From an uncultured Collinsella sp. (GTDB taxonomy: Bacteria > Actinomycetota > Coriobacteriia > Coriobacteriales > Coriobacteriaceae), in assembly GCA_902494345.1 (NCBI GenBank), contig CABUSV010000009.1:32535-96534 (forward strand): a DNA stretch of 64,000 nt, in the 5' to 3' direction. The notes below the pieces were generated by a model. It made no database searches. It had not been told where the DNA came from and saw only the letters and a list, made by a program, of their open reading frames with translations. Positions 34,978-42,691 of the stretch are shown here, in pieces. Made by a program: the position numbers and the translations under genes. Every line of letters begins with the position of its first letter. The first letter of the stretch is position 1.

Positions 34978-34995
34978 TTGCCGTAGATACGGCAA
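34978..34995. promoter_or_regulatory. Candidate PRD-regulator operator, site 3 (perfect palindrome)
   Basis: TTGCCGTAGATACGGCAA is an 8+2+8 inverted repeat 111 bp upstream of the second MFS start. The gap 34868-35105 otherwise holds only the hairpin at 35042-35077. Confidence 0.7.
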
Positions 34996-35041
34996 TTCTG
35001 ACGGCGGGCCTAAAGGGCATCTGCTTTTTCTCGTGTCAAGC

Positions 35042-35077
35042 AAAACGGCCGACCCCTTTGCTCGGGCCGACCGTTTT
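35042..35077 (-). terminator. Terminator after the small membrane protein
   Basis: AAAACGGCCGACCC pairs with GGGCCGACCGTTTT with G-T pairs allowed; on the minus strand the end reads CCGTTTTG. Confidence 0.8.
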
Positions 35078-35105
35078 GAAGAGACAGTTTGATTGTTGGA
35101 AAATC

Positions 35106-35612
35106 CTAGGCAGTCGCGGCGACTTCCCCGGCGTCGACACCCGCGGTGGTGGCACCGATGACGGCGTAGCCGCTCACACAGCCGGCAACGGCGCACATAA
35201 CGCCCTTAAAGATCATCATGCCCGTGCGCGAAAGCGGCAGCGGGAGCACAAAAGTGCAAAGCCATGCAAGGGGCGTGGCAACTACGAGAGCGATGATGCC
35301 GACGACGATCGACAGGGGAATCGACTTTTTGGGCAGCTTTGCCAGCCAACCATAGCCTTCGGAATTACCAAGGTAAACACCCTTGTTGAAGTCCATCTTG
35401 GTCAGCGGCACCACGCACCAAGTCAAGATGAGACCGAGCAGGGCACCCGTCAGCGCAATCTCCTCGACAACCTTACCGGCGGCAAAGGTAATATCGGCGT
35501 CCCCCGCGTGCATGCCCATAAAGATAAGTGCGTTGACGACGCCGTTGACGATGCCGTAACCGACGATGCACTTGTTCTTAAGATAGCTCTGGTAGTCCTT
35601 TGCGGCGGCCAT
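35106..35612 (-). CDS. Small integral membrane protein of unknown function
   Basis: The start is ATG 35612 behind GGGAGG, giving 168 residues; a longer frame to 35966 runs through a REP hairpin and the LacI promoter and is rejected. Four hydrophobic stretches are visible (about 15-35, 48-68, 97-120 and 130-155). I do not recognise a family. Its promoter has a near-perfect copy of the palindrome found before both MFS genes and the PRD regulator, so it probably belongs to the same regulon, perhaps as an accessory membrane component. Confidence 0.75.
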   Translation of the reverse strand: MAAAKDYQSYLKNKCIVGYGIVNGVVNALIFMGMHAGDADITFAAGKVVEEIALTGALLGLILTWCVVPLTKMDFNKGVYLGNSEGYGWLAKLPKKSIPLSIVVGIIALVVATPLAWLCTFVLPLPLSRTGMMIFKGVMCAVAGCVSGYAVIGATTAGVDAGEVAATA

Positions 35613-35690
35613 ATGCCCTCCCCATTTTCGCAGTGTCATTTGAGTGGGGCACAGTGTATCCTCGCGCGCATTCCGCGCTGACCAGAAGGA

Positions 35691-35708
35691 TTGCCGTATT
35701 AACGGCAA
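35691..35708. promoter_or_regulatory. Candidate PRD-regulator operator, site 4
   Basis: TTGCCGTATTAACGGCAA is a 7+4+7 inverted repeat 79 bp upstream of the small membrane protein and 131 bp upstream of the divergent LacI gene. The LacI protein is an alternative ligand, although the site lacks the central CG typical of LacI operators. Confidence 0.65.
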
Positions 35709-35720
35709 CAGGCGCACCCC

Positions 35721-35755
35721 ACCGCCACGAAGGGGACAGGCACCTTTGTGGCGGT
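35721..35755. repeat. REP-like hairpin with GGGGACAGGCACC core
   Basis: ACCGCCACGAAGG pairs with CCTTTGTGGCGGT with one mismatch, around GGACAGGCA. The arms match those of the hairpin at 27858. Confidence 0.8.
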
Positions 35756-35838
35756 TTTCAACATGGTGGACTTTGACACCCCAGGGGCAGGCGATGCTAC
35801 AATCTGGCTTGTACTTGAAACGCATCAAAGGGGCCGCT

Positions 35839-36951
35839 ATGGCAAAGGTAAAAATCAGCGACGTCGCGCGCGAGGCCGGGGTTTCGTTGGGCACGGTTTC
35901 CAACGCGCTCAACCACCCCGAAAAGCTACGCCCCGAGACCCTCAAGCTCATCAACGAGACCATCAATCGCCTTGGCTACCTGCCCAACCAAAGCGCCCGT
36001 CAGCTCGCGGGCGGCGCCACCAAGTCCTTTGGCCTGGTGCTCCCCCGTCTCGATCACGGCTTTTCGCTCCAAATCGCCAGCGGCGCCCACAACGAGGCCC
36101 GCAAGCACGGCTACGACCTGCTCATCGCCAACGCCGATAACGACGATATTCTCGAGGACCATTACCTGCGCTACTTTATGGGCACCCAGATGTCCGGCGT
36201 CATGGTTCAGCCCATGGCATCCCCCGACTGGCACCCCGCCATGACCAAGATGCCCGTGCCGATCGTCCATCTGGACATCCATTGCTCCGAGCCCGGCTAC
36301 TATGTGGCGGCCGACAACGAGGCCCAGGGTCGCATCATTGCCGAACTCGCCATCGCCCGCGGCGCACACCATATTGTCGTCGTCGGCCGAGCAGCATTTA
36401 TGCAACTCACCCTGCGCGTCCTTGGCATTCATAAAGCGCTCGCTCTACACCCCGATATCAAGATCGAAGTCATCGACGCCGGCGAATGGAATACCGCCGC
36501 CGACGGCTACGGCATCGGCGCCCAAATCGCCGCGCGCCCCGCCGACGAACGCCCCGATTTTGTCGTCGGTCTGACCGACGTGCTGGCCTCGGGCGTCATC
36601 TCGGCGCTGGTCGACAAAGGCATCGCCGTCCCCGGGCAAGTACGCGTAGCAGGTTGCGATGGCAACCCACTCGCTTGGAGCGGATCGGTCCCGCTCACTA
36701 CGGTAGCGCCCCCGGGCTACGAGATTGGCCGCAAGGGCGTTCAATTGCTCATGGAGCAAATTGAGAACAAGGCCCCGGCAAAGACCAAGCACGTCCACAT
36801 CGGCTCTGCCGCGCGCACCGTCACCGCGGTCACGGCCATCGAGGACATCAACCGCCAAGAACTCGTGCGGCCGTTCCTGCTGGAACGCGCCAGCACCCAG
36901 GCAAGCAGCCAGACCGACGCCACGGCCATCAACCTCGGTGCGTATCTATAG
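35839..36951 (+). CDS. LacI family transcriptional regulator
   Basis: Starting at ATG 35839 (MAKVKISDVAREAGVSLG) behind AAGGGG, the 370-residue protein has a LacI helix-turn-helix with hinge (about 1-60, ending LPNQSARQLAGG) and a periplasmic-binding-protein-like effector domain (about 62-335), with VVGLTDVLASGVISAL and VRVAGCDGNPLAWSGS. The upstream in-frame extension to 35644 runs through a REP-like hairpin and is rejected. No sugar gene is adjacent on its strand, so its target is not obvious. The divergent small membrane gene is one candidate. Confidence 0.93.
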   Translation: MAKVKISDVAREAGVSLGTVSNALNHPEKLRPETLKLINETINRLGYLPNQSARQLAGGATKSFGLVLPRLDHGFSLQIASGAHNEARKHGYDLLIANADNDDILEDHYLRYFMGTQMSGVMVQPMASPDWHPAMTKMPVPIVHLDIHCSEPGYYVAADNEAQGRIIAELAIARGAHHIVVVGRAAFMQLTLRVLGIHKALALHPDIKIEVIDAGEWNTAADGYGIGAQIAARPADERPDFVVGLTDVLASGVISALVDKGIAVPGQVRVAGCDGNPLAWSGSVPLTTVAPPGYEIGRKGVQLLMEQIENKAPAKTKHVHIGSAARTVTAVTAIEDINRQELVRPFLLERASTQASSQTDATAINLGAYL

Positions 36952-36977
36952 CACGCCCGCAAGTATGCTAAGTCACC

Positions 36978-37025
36978 GCTCAAGCAAAAGGGGCCCGACC
37001 ATTGCCGGACCCCTTTTGCTTGAGC
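36978..37025. terminator. Bidirectional terminator between LacI and HAD genes
   Basis: A perfect 16-bp stem: GCTCAAGCAAAAGGGG (36978-36993) with CCCCTTTTGCTTGAGC (37010-37025), serving two convergent genes. Confidence 0.88.
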
Positions 37026-37064
37026 GCAAACGTGGGCAATTGCTCGTTTCAACACCGCAATTGT

Positions 37065-37715
37065 CTAGCGCACGGCCTTGACCGCCGCCGCCAGGTCGAA
37101 CAGCGTATCGAGCACGGCCTCGCAGCCATCCACCACGTCCTGCGGCAGCGGCACGATATCGGGGACGGCGAAGACATGGCATCCGGCCGTGATGCCCGAG
37201 ACGCAGCCGTTGCGCGAATCCTCGACCACGGCACATTCCTCGGGAGCAAAGCCCGCGCGCTCGCAGGCGAGCAGATACATCTCGGGGTCGGGCTTGCCGT
37301 GCACGACGTCCTCGCCACACGTTACCGTTTCAAACTTGTCAAAAAGACCGACCATCTTAAGGTTGCGCTCGGCCGTAACGAGGCGCGACGACGTCGCTAG
37401 ACCCACGTGATAGCCCGCAGCCAGCAGCTCGTCTAGGCACTCGGCGGCACCGGCCTTAAGTTCCAGTTCGGTCTTGACCATCTCGTCGCGAATCTCCTTG
37501 TGGCGACGATAGATCGCCTCGGTGGTTTCATGGCTGCCGTAATGCTTATCAAGGATGTCCATAACATCGGGCAGCGTGCGGCCGATAAACTGATGGATCA
37601 GTGCATCATCAATCGCGAGCCCCAGCTCAGCGGCGCCTGCCTTCCAGGCCTTAATCCCCAAACGCTCGGTATCGACCAGCGTTCCATCCATGTCAAAAAT
37701 AACAGCCTTGATCAT
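37065..37715 (-). CDS. HAD-superfamily sugar-phosphate hydrolase or phosphoglucomutase-like
   Basis: ATG 37715 starts MIKAVIFDMDGTLVDTE, the HAD motif I with the catalytic DxD. Motif II is LATSSRL, motif III is HGKPDPEMYLLACERAG, and motif IV is VVEDSRNGCVSGITAG. The four-helix cap between residues 18 and 85 makes it subclass IA, as in beta-phosphoglucomutase and broad sugar-phosphate phosphatases. The length (216) fits. The substrate cannot be told from sequence, and there is no neighbouring sugar operon on the same strand. Confidence 0.9.
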   Translation of the reverse strand: MIKAVIFDMDGTLVDTERLGIKAWKAGAAELGLAIDDALIHQFIGRTLPDVMDILDKHYGSHETTEAIYRRHKEIRDEMVKTELELKAGAAECLDELLAAGYHVGLATSSRLVTAERNLKMVGLFDKFETVTCGEDVVHGKPDPEMYLLACERAGFAPEECAVVEDSRNGCVSGITAGCHVFAVPDIVPLPQDVVDGCEAVLDTLFDLAAAVKAVR

Positions 37716-37888
37716 ATCGGTCCCCCATCGACTCTCGCTGTCGTATTGCCGCAACTCTACCGCATTTGGCAACTTGTATATAACGTATATACCATATTGC
37801 ACTTTCGTTACATAGATAGAAGTCTTATGGCAAGTAACGCATTAGGATTATAGTTTTCGACCGAGTACTCAACGATAAGGATCGTTTC

Positions 37889-38767
37889 ATGATTTTAGAC
37901 ACCACGGCACCCGCAGAGGAGCTTCAAGACAAGCTATCGGCGCTCGAACAGCTGCTTTTGGCATACGGGCGCGTGGCTATCGGGTTTTCCGGTGGCGTCG
38001 ACAGCAGCTTTTTGGCCGCCGTATGCGCCCGCATCATGCCTACCGATACCCTCCTCGTCCATCTCACTACGCCGCTCATCGGCACGCCCGAGCAGGCTTC
38101 GTTTGAGCAGTCCGTTGATGGGCAGGCCAATGAGGGGCCGCATTTTAAGCTCCCCGTGCTCAATCTTTCGGTGGATCAGCTGCAACTCCCCCAAGTAGCC
38201 TGCAACGATGCTAATCGCTGCTACCACTGCAAGCACGCCGGCTTTACCGCCATCGTCAACCACGCCAAGTCGCTCGGCTTTCCCACCGTCATCGATGGCA
38301 GCAATGCAAGCGATCGCGGTGACTACCGCCCCGGCATGCGTGCGGCAGAAGAGCTCGGCGTACGCTCACCCCTTATGGAGGTCGGCTTTACCAAGGACGA
38401 AGAGCGCGAGCTGCTGCGCGCATGGGGCTATCCCGTTTGGAACCTGCCGGCGGGAGCATGTCTTGCCACCCGCGTCCCCACGGGCGAGGAGCTTACGCGC
38501 GAGAAGGTCGATTTAATCCGCGCCTGCGAGGATTACCTGCACGATCTTGATCTGGCACAGGTACGCGCGCGCTTGGTCGGCGGCTGCATGCATATCGAGG
38601 CCGCACCCGCAGATGTCGCCAAGATTGCCACCCTCGGCGGTGCCGCCGTCGACGACAAGGGCAAGACCCCGCTGCCCGCCGTTATCGAGTCCGCGCTGCG
38701 CGAGCTGGGCTGCGACCATATCTCCCCCGAGGTCACCCCCTACATCCACGGCAACATGAATCTTTAG
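37889..38767 (+). CDS. larE: LarE-type ATP-dependent sacrificial sulfur transferase
   Basis: The 292-residue protein has a PP-loop (S34-GGVDS-39), NRCYHCK with C111 and C114, the GSNASDRGDYRPGM block and WNLPAGACLATR with C191. LarE adenylates and thiolates a pyridinium carboxylate mononucleotide to build the nickel-pincer nucleotide cofactor of lactate racemase. C191 matches the region of the sulfur-donating Cys176 of L. plantarum LarE; the C111-x2-C114 pair recalls the cysteine-rich, iron-sulfur type. No larA, larB or larC is in the window, so the partner genes must be elsewhere, or the protein serves another thiolation. The start follows AAGGAT; a terminator follows at 38770. Confidence 0.92.
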   Translation: MILDTTAPAEELQDKLSALEQLLLAYGRVAIGFSGGVDSSFLAAVCARIMPTDTLLVHLTTPLIGTPEQASFEQSVDGQANEGPHFKLPVLNLSVDQLQLPQVACNDANRCYHCKHAGFTAIVNHAKSLGFPTVIDGSNASDRGDYRPGMRAAEELGVRSPLMEVGFTKDEERELLRAWGYPVWNLPAGACLATRVPTGEELTREKVDLIRACEDYLHDLDLAQVRARLVGGCMHIEAAPADVAKIATLGGAAVDDKGKTPLPAVIESALRELGCDHISPEVTPYIHGNMNL

Positions 38768-38769
38768 GT

Positions 38770-38792
38770 TACGCCGTTTTACAAACGGCGTA
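38770..38792 (+). terminator. Hairpin after larE
   Basis: ACGCCGTTT and AAACGGCGT flank TAC, three bases after the stop codon. It lacks a long T run. Confidence 0.7.
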
Positions 38793-38807
38793 CCTGCTCG
38801 GCGCTGC

Positions 38808-38907
38808 GCGGGCTCCGGGCACGGCAATCTGACGTTCAACTTCACGGGCGCGACCAAAAGGTCAGCGCCCGCTTGTTTCACGTCACCTTACCGCACCCGG
38901 AGCCCGC
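38808..38907. repeat. Long variable-arm hairpin element, copy 3
   Basis: Arms 38808-38827 and 38888-38907 pair over 20 bp with three C/A mismatches that would become G-U pairs in a minus-strand transcript. The interior contains TGACG/CGTCA and a stem GGGCGC-GACC with GGTC-A-GCGCCC around AAAA. It opens an 867-bp stretch (38768-39634) with no intact gene. Confidence 0.7.
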
Positions 38908-38944
38908 TCGCTCGCATATGCTCAACCTGGACTGCGTTAACTGA

Positions 38945-38977
38945 CCCACCAAAAAGGGACAGGTTTATTTTGGCAGG
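38945..38977. repeat. REP-like hairpin, CCTGCCAAAA family copy 2 (left arm decayed)
   Basis: CCCACCAAAA-AGGGACAGGTTTA-TTTTGGCAGG; the left arm has CCCACC where the other copies have CCTGCC, leaving mismatches. The TTTTACCTGGGG flank matches that of the other copies. Confidence 0.75.
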
Positions 38978-39005
38978 TTTTACCTGGGGAAATATTGCAA
39001 GACAA

Positions 39006-39052
39006 TCGCCCCTCTAGCACCCATCCAACTTCGAGAGACACTAGAGGGGCGA
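39006..39052. terminator. Hairpin at the end of the winged-helix remnant
   Basis: TCGCCCCTCTAG pairs perfectly with CTAGAGGGGCGA around a 23-base loop. It lies 11 bp past the stop of the remnant frame, as a terminator of the former gene would. Confidence 0.65.
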
Positions 39053-39063
39053 CCCGGCTGCAT

Positions 39064-39195
39064 CTACTTCTTCCGATATCGGCGGTTACGGCTCGTCGAT
39101 GAACCCATTACTTCGATGAGTCCTTTATCCGCCATTTTTGGCAGATGGTAACGGACGGACGAGATTTGGCATTCCGTCTCTCTAAAACAATAGAT
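39064..39195 (-). pseudogene. Remnant of a winged-helix DNA-binding protein (C-terminus only)
   Basis: A 43-codon frame without a usable start encodes CQISSVRYHLPKMADKGLIE, followed by VMGSSTSRNRRYRKK and a stop. This looks like the recognition helix, following helix and wing of an ArsR/MarR-like or Fic-protein-type winged helix. The stretch to its right is the TAGAGAGA array (39177-39365) and contains stops in this frame. I read it as the surviving 3' end of a deleted gene, flanked by what may have been its own binding sites. Family assignment is tentative because only one motif is visible. Confidence 0.5.
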
Positions 39196-39365
39196 TTATC
39201 TCTCTAAAGTTTCGTATATCTCTCTAACTTTAGAGAGATAAGCACCTTGTTTTAGAGAGACATTTAGAGAGATGTATCGAATTCACTGCTAGATTACCTA
39301 AGACTATCTCTCTAGCCTACTTTCTCTTTAGAGAGACATTTAGAGAGACGAGCGTAATCTCTCTA
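39177..39365. repeat. Array of ten TAGAGAGA/TCTCTCTA octamers
   Basis: Forward TCTCTCTA copies start at 39177, 39199, 39219, 39307 and 39358. Reverse TAGAGAGA copies start at 39231, 39253, 39265, 39329 and 39341. Start-to-start distances are 22, 20, 12, 22, 12, 42, 22, 12 and 17, close to one or two helical turns. Most copies extend to TTTAGAGAGA. The region is AT-rich compared with its surroundings. It looks like a cooperative protein-binding array or an iteron set rather than coding DNA. It is not a CRISPR array, because repeats are too short and spacers irregular. Confidence 0.8.
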
Positions 39366-39410
39366 ACCATGGGTCCTGCTCTCAAAACGCATACACCCCA
39401 ACCGCACCCT

Positions 39411-39479
39411 AAGTTGCAGTGGAATAGTTCCTGTTTTGCAGCCTATCGGGCATAAACAGGAACTATTCCACCGCAACTT
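39411..39479. repeat. Long REP-like hairpin with GGAACTATTCC
   Basis: 26-bp arms (39411-39436 and 39454-39479) are complementary with one mismatch, closing a 17-base loop. The arms contain GGAATAGTTCCTG, itself partly palindromic and similar to GGGAACTATCCCC of the hairpin at 27858. Confidence 0.8.
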
Positions 39480-39504
39480 CGTTTGACGGGCATTGACCCG
39501 CAGG

Positions 39505-39537
39505 CCTGCCAAAAAGGGACAGGTTTATTTTGGCAGG
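39505..39537. repeat. REP-like hairpin, CCTGCCAAAA family copy 3
   Basis: CCTGCCAAAA and TTTTGGCAGG pair perfectly around AGGGACAGGTTTA; flank TTTTATCTGGGAAAA matches copies 1 and 2. Confidence 0.85.
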
Positions 39538-39560
39538 TTTTATCTGGGAAAACGCAAACA

Positions 39561-39591
39561 GGGCCGCGACACCTATATGGCGTCGTGGCCC
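39561..39591 (-). terminator. Terminator after the PTS operon
   Basis: GGGCCGCGAC and GTCGTGGCCC (G-T pairs allowed) form the stem after the EIIA gene, the last gene of the operon; TTTTCC follows on the plus strand. Confidence 0.7.
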
Positions 39592-39634
39592 TTTTCCTTG
39601 GAGAAGGATCGATTGATTGAACGGGATGACCGTT

Positions 39635-40087
39635 CTAGTCTTCGAGTCCGCTATTGATGAGCTCCGCAATTTCAACGGGATCGGTGCTCGCGCGCACCTT
39701 GTCACGGAAGCCGGCATCCATCAGCATCACGGCAGCCTTGGAGAGCAGACGCAGGTGCGTGGTTCCTGCTTCGCCCGCGGGAACATACAGCGCGAGCGCC
39801 ACATCGACGGGTACGCCATCAAAGCTCGGCCACTCAACAGGCTCGGACAGCTTGAGCACGGCCACGCCCGGCGTATGGATCGCATCGCTCTTGGCATGTG
39901 GAACGGCAAAACCGGCGACAAGCCCGGTCTCGGCCTCGTTCTCGCGAGCAATAAAGGCAGCCTCTACGGCAGATGCGTCATCGGCAAAGCCGAGCTCGAT
40001 TGCCTGCTCGGACAAATAATGCAGGGCGTCCTCGCGCGAGGCGGCGGTATACCCTATCGTCACTTGGTTGGCAGATACGAATCCCAT
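39635..40087 (-). CDS. PTS fructose-type EIIA component
   Basis: This 150-residue protein is a stand-alone EIIA of the fructose/mannitol family. It accepts phosphate from HPr on H64 in FAVPHAKSDAI and passes it to the EIIB domain of the operon's EIIBC. EPVEWPSFDGVPVDVALALYV is another family block. It starts 11 bases after the transketolase C-subunit stop, so it is the last gene of the operon that begins at 45725. The fructose-type family does not fix the sugar. Confidence 0.92.
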   Translation of the reverse strand: MGFVSANQVTIGYTAASREDALHYLSEQAIELGFADDASAVEAAFIARENEAETGLVAGFAVPHAKSDAIHTPGVAVLKLSEPVEWPSFDGVPVDVALALYVPAGEAGTTHLRLLSKAAVMLMDAGFRDKVRASTDPVEIAELINSGLED

Positions 40088-40098
40088 GAAAACCTTCC

Positions 40099-41037
40099 TT
40101 ACAACACGGACCTGACCGCGGCTTCGATGCCGTCGGCGTCCAAACCGTACTTGTGCAGCAGATCAACCGCAGGACCGGATTCACCGTACACATCGCGCAC
40201 GCCGACGCGACGCATCGGCACTGGATGCTGCTCCGCTAGCACCGAGGCAACGGCCTCGCCAAGACCGCCGATAATCGAATGCTCCTCGGCAGTGACCACG
40301 CGGCCGGTCTTTTTGGCGCTGGCTACAACCAGGCGTTCGTCGAGCGGCTTGATCGTATGCATATTGATGACCTCGGCTTCGATGCCATCGGCAGCGAGCG
40401 CCTCGGCAGCCTCAAGCGCCTCGGCGACCATAAGGCCACAAGCGATGATGGTCACATCGGACCCCTCGCGCACGACCACGCCGCGACCAATCTTGAACTC
40501 ATAGTCCTCGTGATCGTTAATGACCGGTGTTGCCAGGCGGCCAAAACGCATGTAGACCGGCCCCTCAAACTCATAGGCGGCGCGCACGCAGGCGCGAGCC
40601 TCGATGTCATCGGCAGGAACGATCACCGTCATACCCGGAATCGTGCGCATAAGCGCGATATCCTCGCAGCACTGGTGCGTGGCGCCGTCCTCGCCCACCG
40701 AAATGCCGGCATGGGTGGCGCCAATCTTGACGTTGAGATGCGGGTAGCCAATGGAATTGCGGACCTGCTCGTAGGCGCGACCAGCGGCAAACATCGCAAA
40801 GGTGCTCGCAAAAGCAACACGGCCCGTGGTCGCGATGCCGGCGGCAAGACCCATCAGGTTGCTCTCGGCGATGCCGGCATCGTAGAAGCGCTCAGGGTGC
40901 GCAGCCTTAAACTTACCGGTCTGCGTTGCGGCAGCCAGGTCGGCATCGAGCACTACAAAGTCATCGTGCTCATTGCCCAGCTCGACGAGCGCCTCTCCGT
41001 AGCTTACGCGCGTGGCGACCTTCTTGACGTCTGCCAT
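40099..41037 (-). CDS. Transketolase, C-terminal subunit
   Basis: The 312-residue protein holds the pyrimidine-binding and C-terminal domains of a split transketolase: VATRVSYGEALVELG, the catalytic-site region RFYDAGIAESNLMGLAAGIA, THAGISVGEDGATHQ, MRTIPGMTVIVPAD and ARVxx-type C-terminal motifs with TAEEHSIIGGLGEAVAS. Its ATG overlaps the stop of the N-terminal subunit as TAATG, so both are made together and form the active alpha2beta2-type enzyme. It transfers two-carbon ketol units between sugar phosphates. Its place in a PTS operon suggests a dedicated rather than housekeeping transketolase. Confidence 0.93.
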   Translation of the reverse strand: MADVKKVATRVSYGEALVELGNEHDDFVVLDADLAAATQTGKFKAAHPERFYDAGIAESNLMGLAAGIATTGRVAFASTFAMFAAGRAYEQVRNSIGYPHLNVKIGATHAGISVGEDGATHQCCEDIALMRTIPGMTVIVPADDIEARACVRAAYEFEGPVYMRFGRLATPVINDHEDYEFKIGRGVVVREGSDVTIIACGLMVAEALEAAEALAADGIEAEVINMHTIKPLDERLVVASAKKTGRVVTAEEHSIIGGLGEAVASVLAEQHPVPMRRVGVRDVYGESGPAVDLLHKYGLDADGIEAAVRSVL

Positions 41038-41867
41038 TAGAGCTCCTCCCCTGCTGCTGCGAGCTCGGCCATGGCTTGCTCGAACTGTTCATCGTTGGGT
41101 GCCTTGCCGTGCCAGCCCACCTGGTTCTCCATAAAGGAGACGCCTTTGCCCTTCACCGTCTCGGCGATGATAGCGACGGGCGCGCCGGTCACCTCGCGAG
41201 CCTCGGCGAAAGCCGCCTCAATCTGCGCCATGTCGTTGCCATCGGCCAGCTCGATCACATGCCACTTAAAGGCGCGGAACTTGTCAGCGAGCGGCATGGC
41301 CGAGTTGACTTCATCGATCGTGCCGTCAATCTGCAAGCCGTTGTGGTCGACGACGGCAACAAGATTGTCGAGCGCATGGTTGCCGGCAAACATGGCCGCC
41401 TCCCACACCTGGCCTTCCTCGCACTCACCGTCGCCCAGCAACGTGTAGACGCGGTAGCTGTCGCCCCAGTGCTTAGCGGCAAGCGCCATTCCAACTGCAG
41501 CAGAGATGCCCTGACCGAGCGAGCCGGTGGACATATCGACGCCTGGCGTGTCATTCATATTGGGATGGCCCTGCAGTCGGCTGCCAATATGACGGAGCGT
41601 CTCGAGCTCTTCGACGGGAAAATAGCCGCGATTTGCCAACACCGAATACAGGCCCGGCGCCGCGTGACCCTTGGAGAGCACAAAGCGATCGCGATCGGCC
41701 TTGTGAGGGTCGGCAGGATCGATATTCATTTCCTCAAAGTACAGATACGTCATGATGTCGGCAGCACCGAGCGATCCACCCGGGTGTCCCGACTTGGCCG
41801 CGTGAACCGCAGTCACGACACCCTTCCTGACCTCATTGGCGACCTTCGCCAGCTCCTGGTTGGTCAT
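41037..41867 (-). CDS. Transketolase, N-terminal (thiamine diphosphate) subunit
   Basis: ATG 41867 begins MTNQELAKVANEVRKGVV; the longer frame to 41927 lacks a ribosome site while GAGAGG precedes this ATG. The 276-residue protein has AKSGHPGGSLGAADIMTYL, LSKGHAAPGLYSVL, MSTGSLGQGISAAVGMALA and the diphosphate-binding motif GDGECEEGQVWEAAMFAGN, with NLVAVVDHNGLQIDG. It supplies the cofactor-binding half of the split transketolase. The gene lies 63 bases after the transaldolase-like gene in the same operon. Confidence 0.93.
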   Translation of the reverse strand: MTNQELAKVANEVRKGVVTAVHAAKSGHPGGSLGAADIMTYLYFEEMNIDPADPHKADRDRFVLSKGHAAPGLYSVLANRGYFPVEELETLRHIGSRLQGHPNMNDTPGVDMSTGSLGQGISAAVGMALAAKHWGDSYRVYTLLGDGECEEGQVWEAAMFAGNHALDNLVAVVDHNGLQIDGTIDEVNSAMPLADKFRAFKWHVIELADGNDMAQIEAAFAEAREVTGAPVAIIAETVKGKGVSFMENQVGWHGKAPNDEQFEQAMAELAAAGEEL

Positions 41868-41930
41868 ACGAATTCCTCTCTTGAGAACAACCCCGGCACC
41901 GGATGACGCGATGCCGGGGCAATCCACTCG

Positions 41931-42614
41931 TTAAGCCTGAGCGACGACCTTCTGCCAGTCAGCCTCGAACGAGGCAAGGCCCTGGTCGGTCAGCGGATGA
42001 TGCAGGCATTTCTTAAGAGCAGCCATGGGGACGGTCGCAATATCGGCACCGAGCAGTGCCGCCTGGGTCACGTGATTAGGCGTGCGGACGGATGCAGTGA
42101 TGATCTCGACGGTGTCATCGACGTTCTTACCAGTCCAGTCATAGTTCTTGATGCAGGTCACAACGTTGTCGAGCTGCGAGATACCGTCCTCGGCGATGTC
42201 ATCGAAGCGTCCCACAAACGGACTGATGTAGCGAGCGCCGGCGTTGGCGGCCATCAAGGCCTGGGTCGGCGAGAAGACGAGCGTCATGTTGACGCGCACG
42301 CCTGCGTCGGCCAGGGCGCGGCAGGCGGCGAGGCCGGCCTCGCACACGGGAAGCTTAACCACGATGTTGGGAGCCAGAGCGGCAAGGCGCTTGCCCTCCT
42401 CGATCATGCCCTCGGCAGTGGTCGCGGTGGACTCGGCGGACACGGGCAGGCCCTCGCAAAGCTCGGCGATCTTGAGCATGTGGGGTTCAAAGTCTGCAAG
42501 CTTGCCGCCGGTCTTGGCGTACAGGGACGGGTTGGTGGTTACGCCGGCAAGGCAGCCCCAGCTCTTGGCCTCGGCGATCTCGTCAAGGTTGGCGGTATCG
42601 ATAAAGAACTTCAT
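41931..42614 (-). CDS. Transaldolase/fructose-6-phosphate aldolase-like protein
   Basis: The 227-residue protein (ATG 42614, MKFFIDTANLDEIAEAKSWG) belongs to the short transaldolase subfamily that includes E. coli FSA and TalC. GVTTNPSLYAKTGG and IVVKLPVCEAGLAACRAL (with the Schiff-base lysine of the KLP motif) and GARYISPFVGRFDDIAEDG are diagnostic. Sequence alone does not tell aldolase from transaldolase. With the split transketolase downstream, a sugar-phosphate rearrangement route is likely. A variable-arm hairpin fills the 219 bp to the upstream GatZ-type gene. Confidence 0.92.
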   Translation of the reverse strand: MKFFIDTANLDEIAEAKSWGCLAGVTTNPSLYAKTGGKLADFEPHMLKIAELCEGLPVSAESTATTAEGMIEEGKRLAALAPNIVVKLPVCEAGLAACRALADAGVRVNMTLVFSPTQALMAANAGARYISPFVGRFDDIAEDGISQLDNVVTCIKNYDWTGKNVDDTVEIITASVRTPNHVTQAALLGADIATVPMAALKKCLHHPLTDQGLASFEADWQKVVAQA

Positions 42615-42691
42615 GGTGCAAACTCCTTCAAATGAATTGCTAGTAATCCTAAGGACAGCGGCCCGATCGTCGGTCAATCCAACGTCAGCGA

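Noticed and set aside
39177..39365. TAGAGAGA array as a CRISPR
   Set aside because: Repeats are eight to ten bases, occur in both orientations, spacers are 2-34 bases and there are no cas genes.
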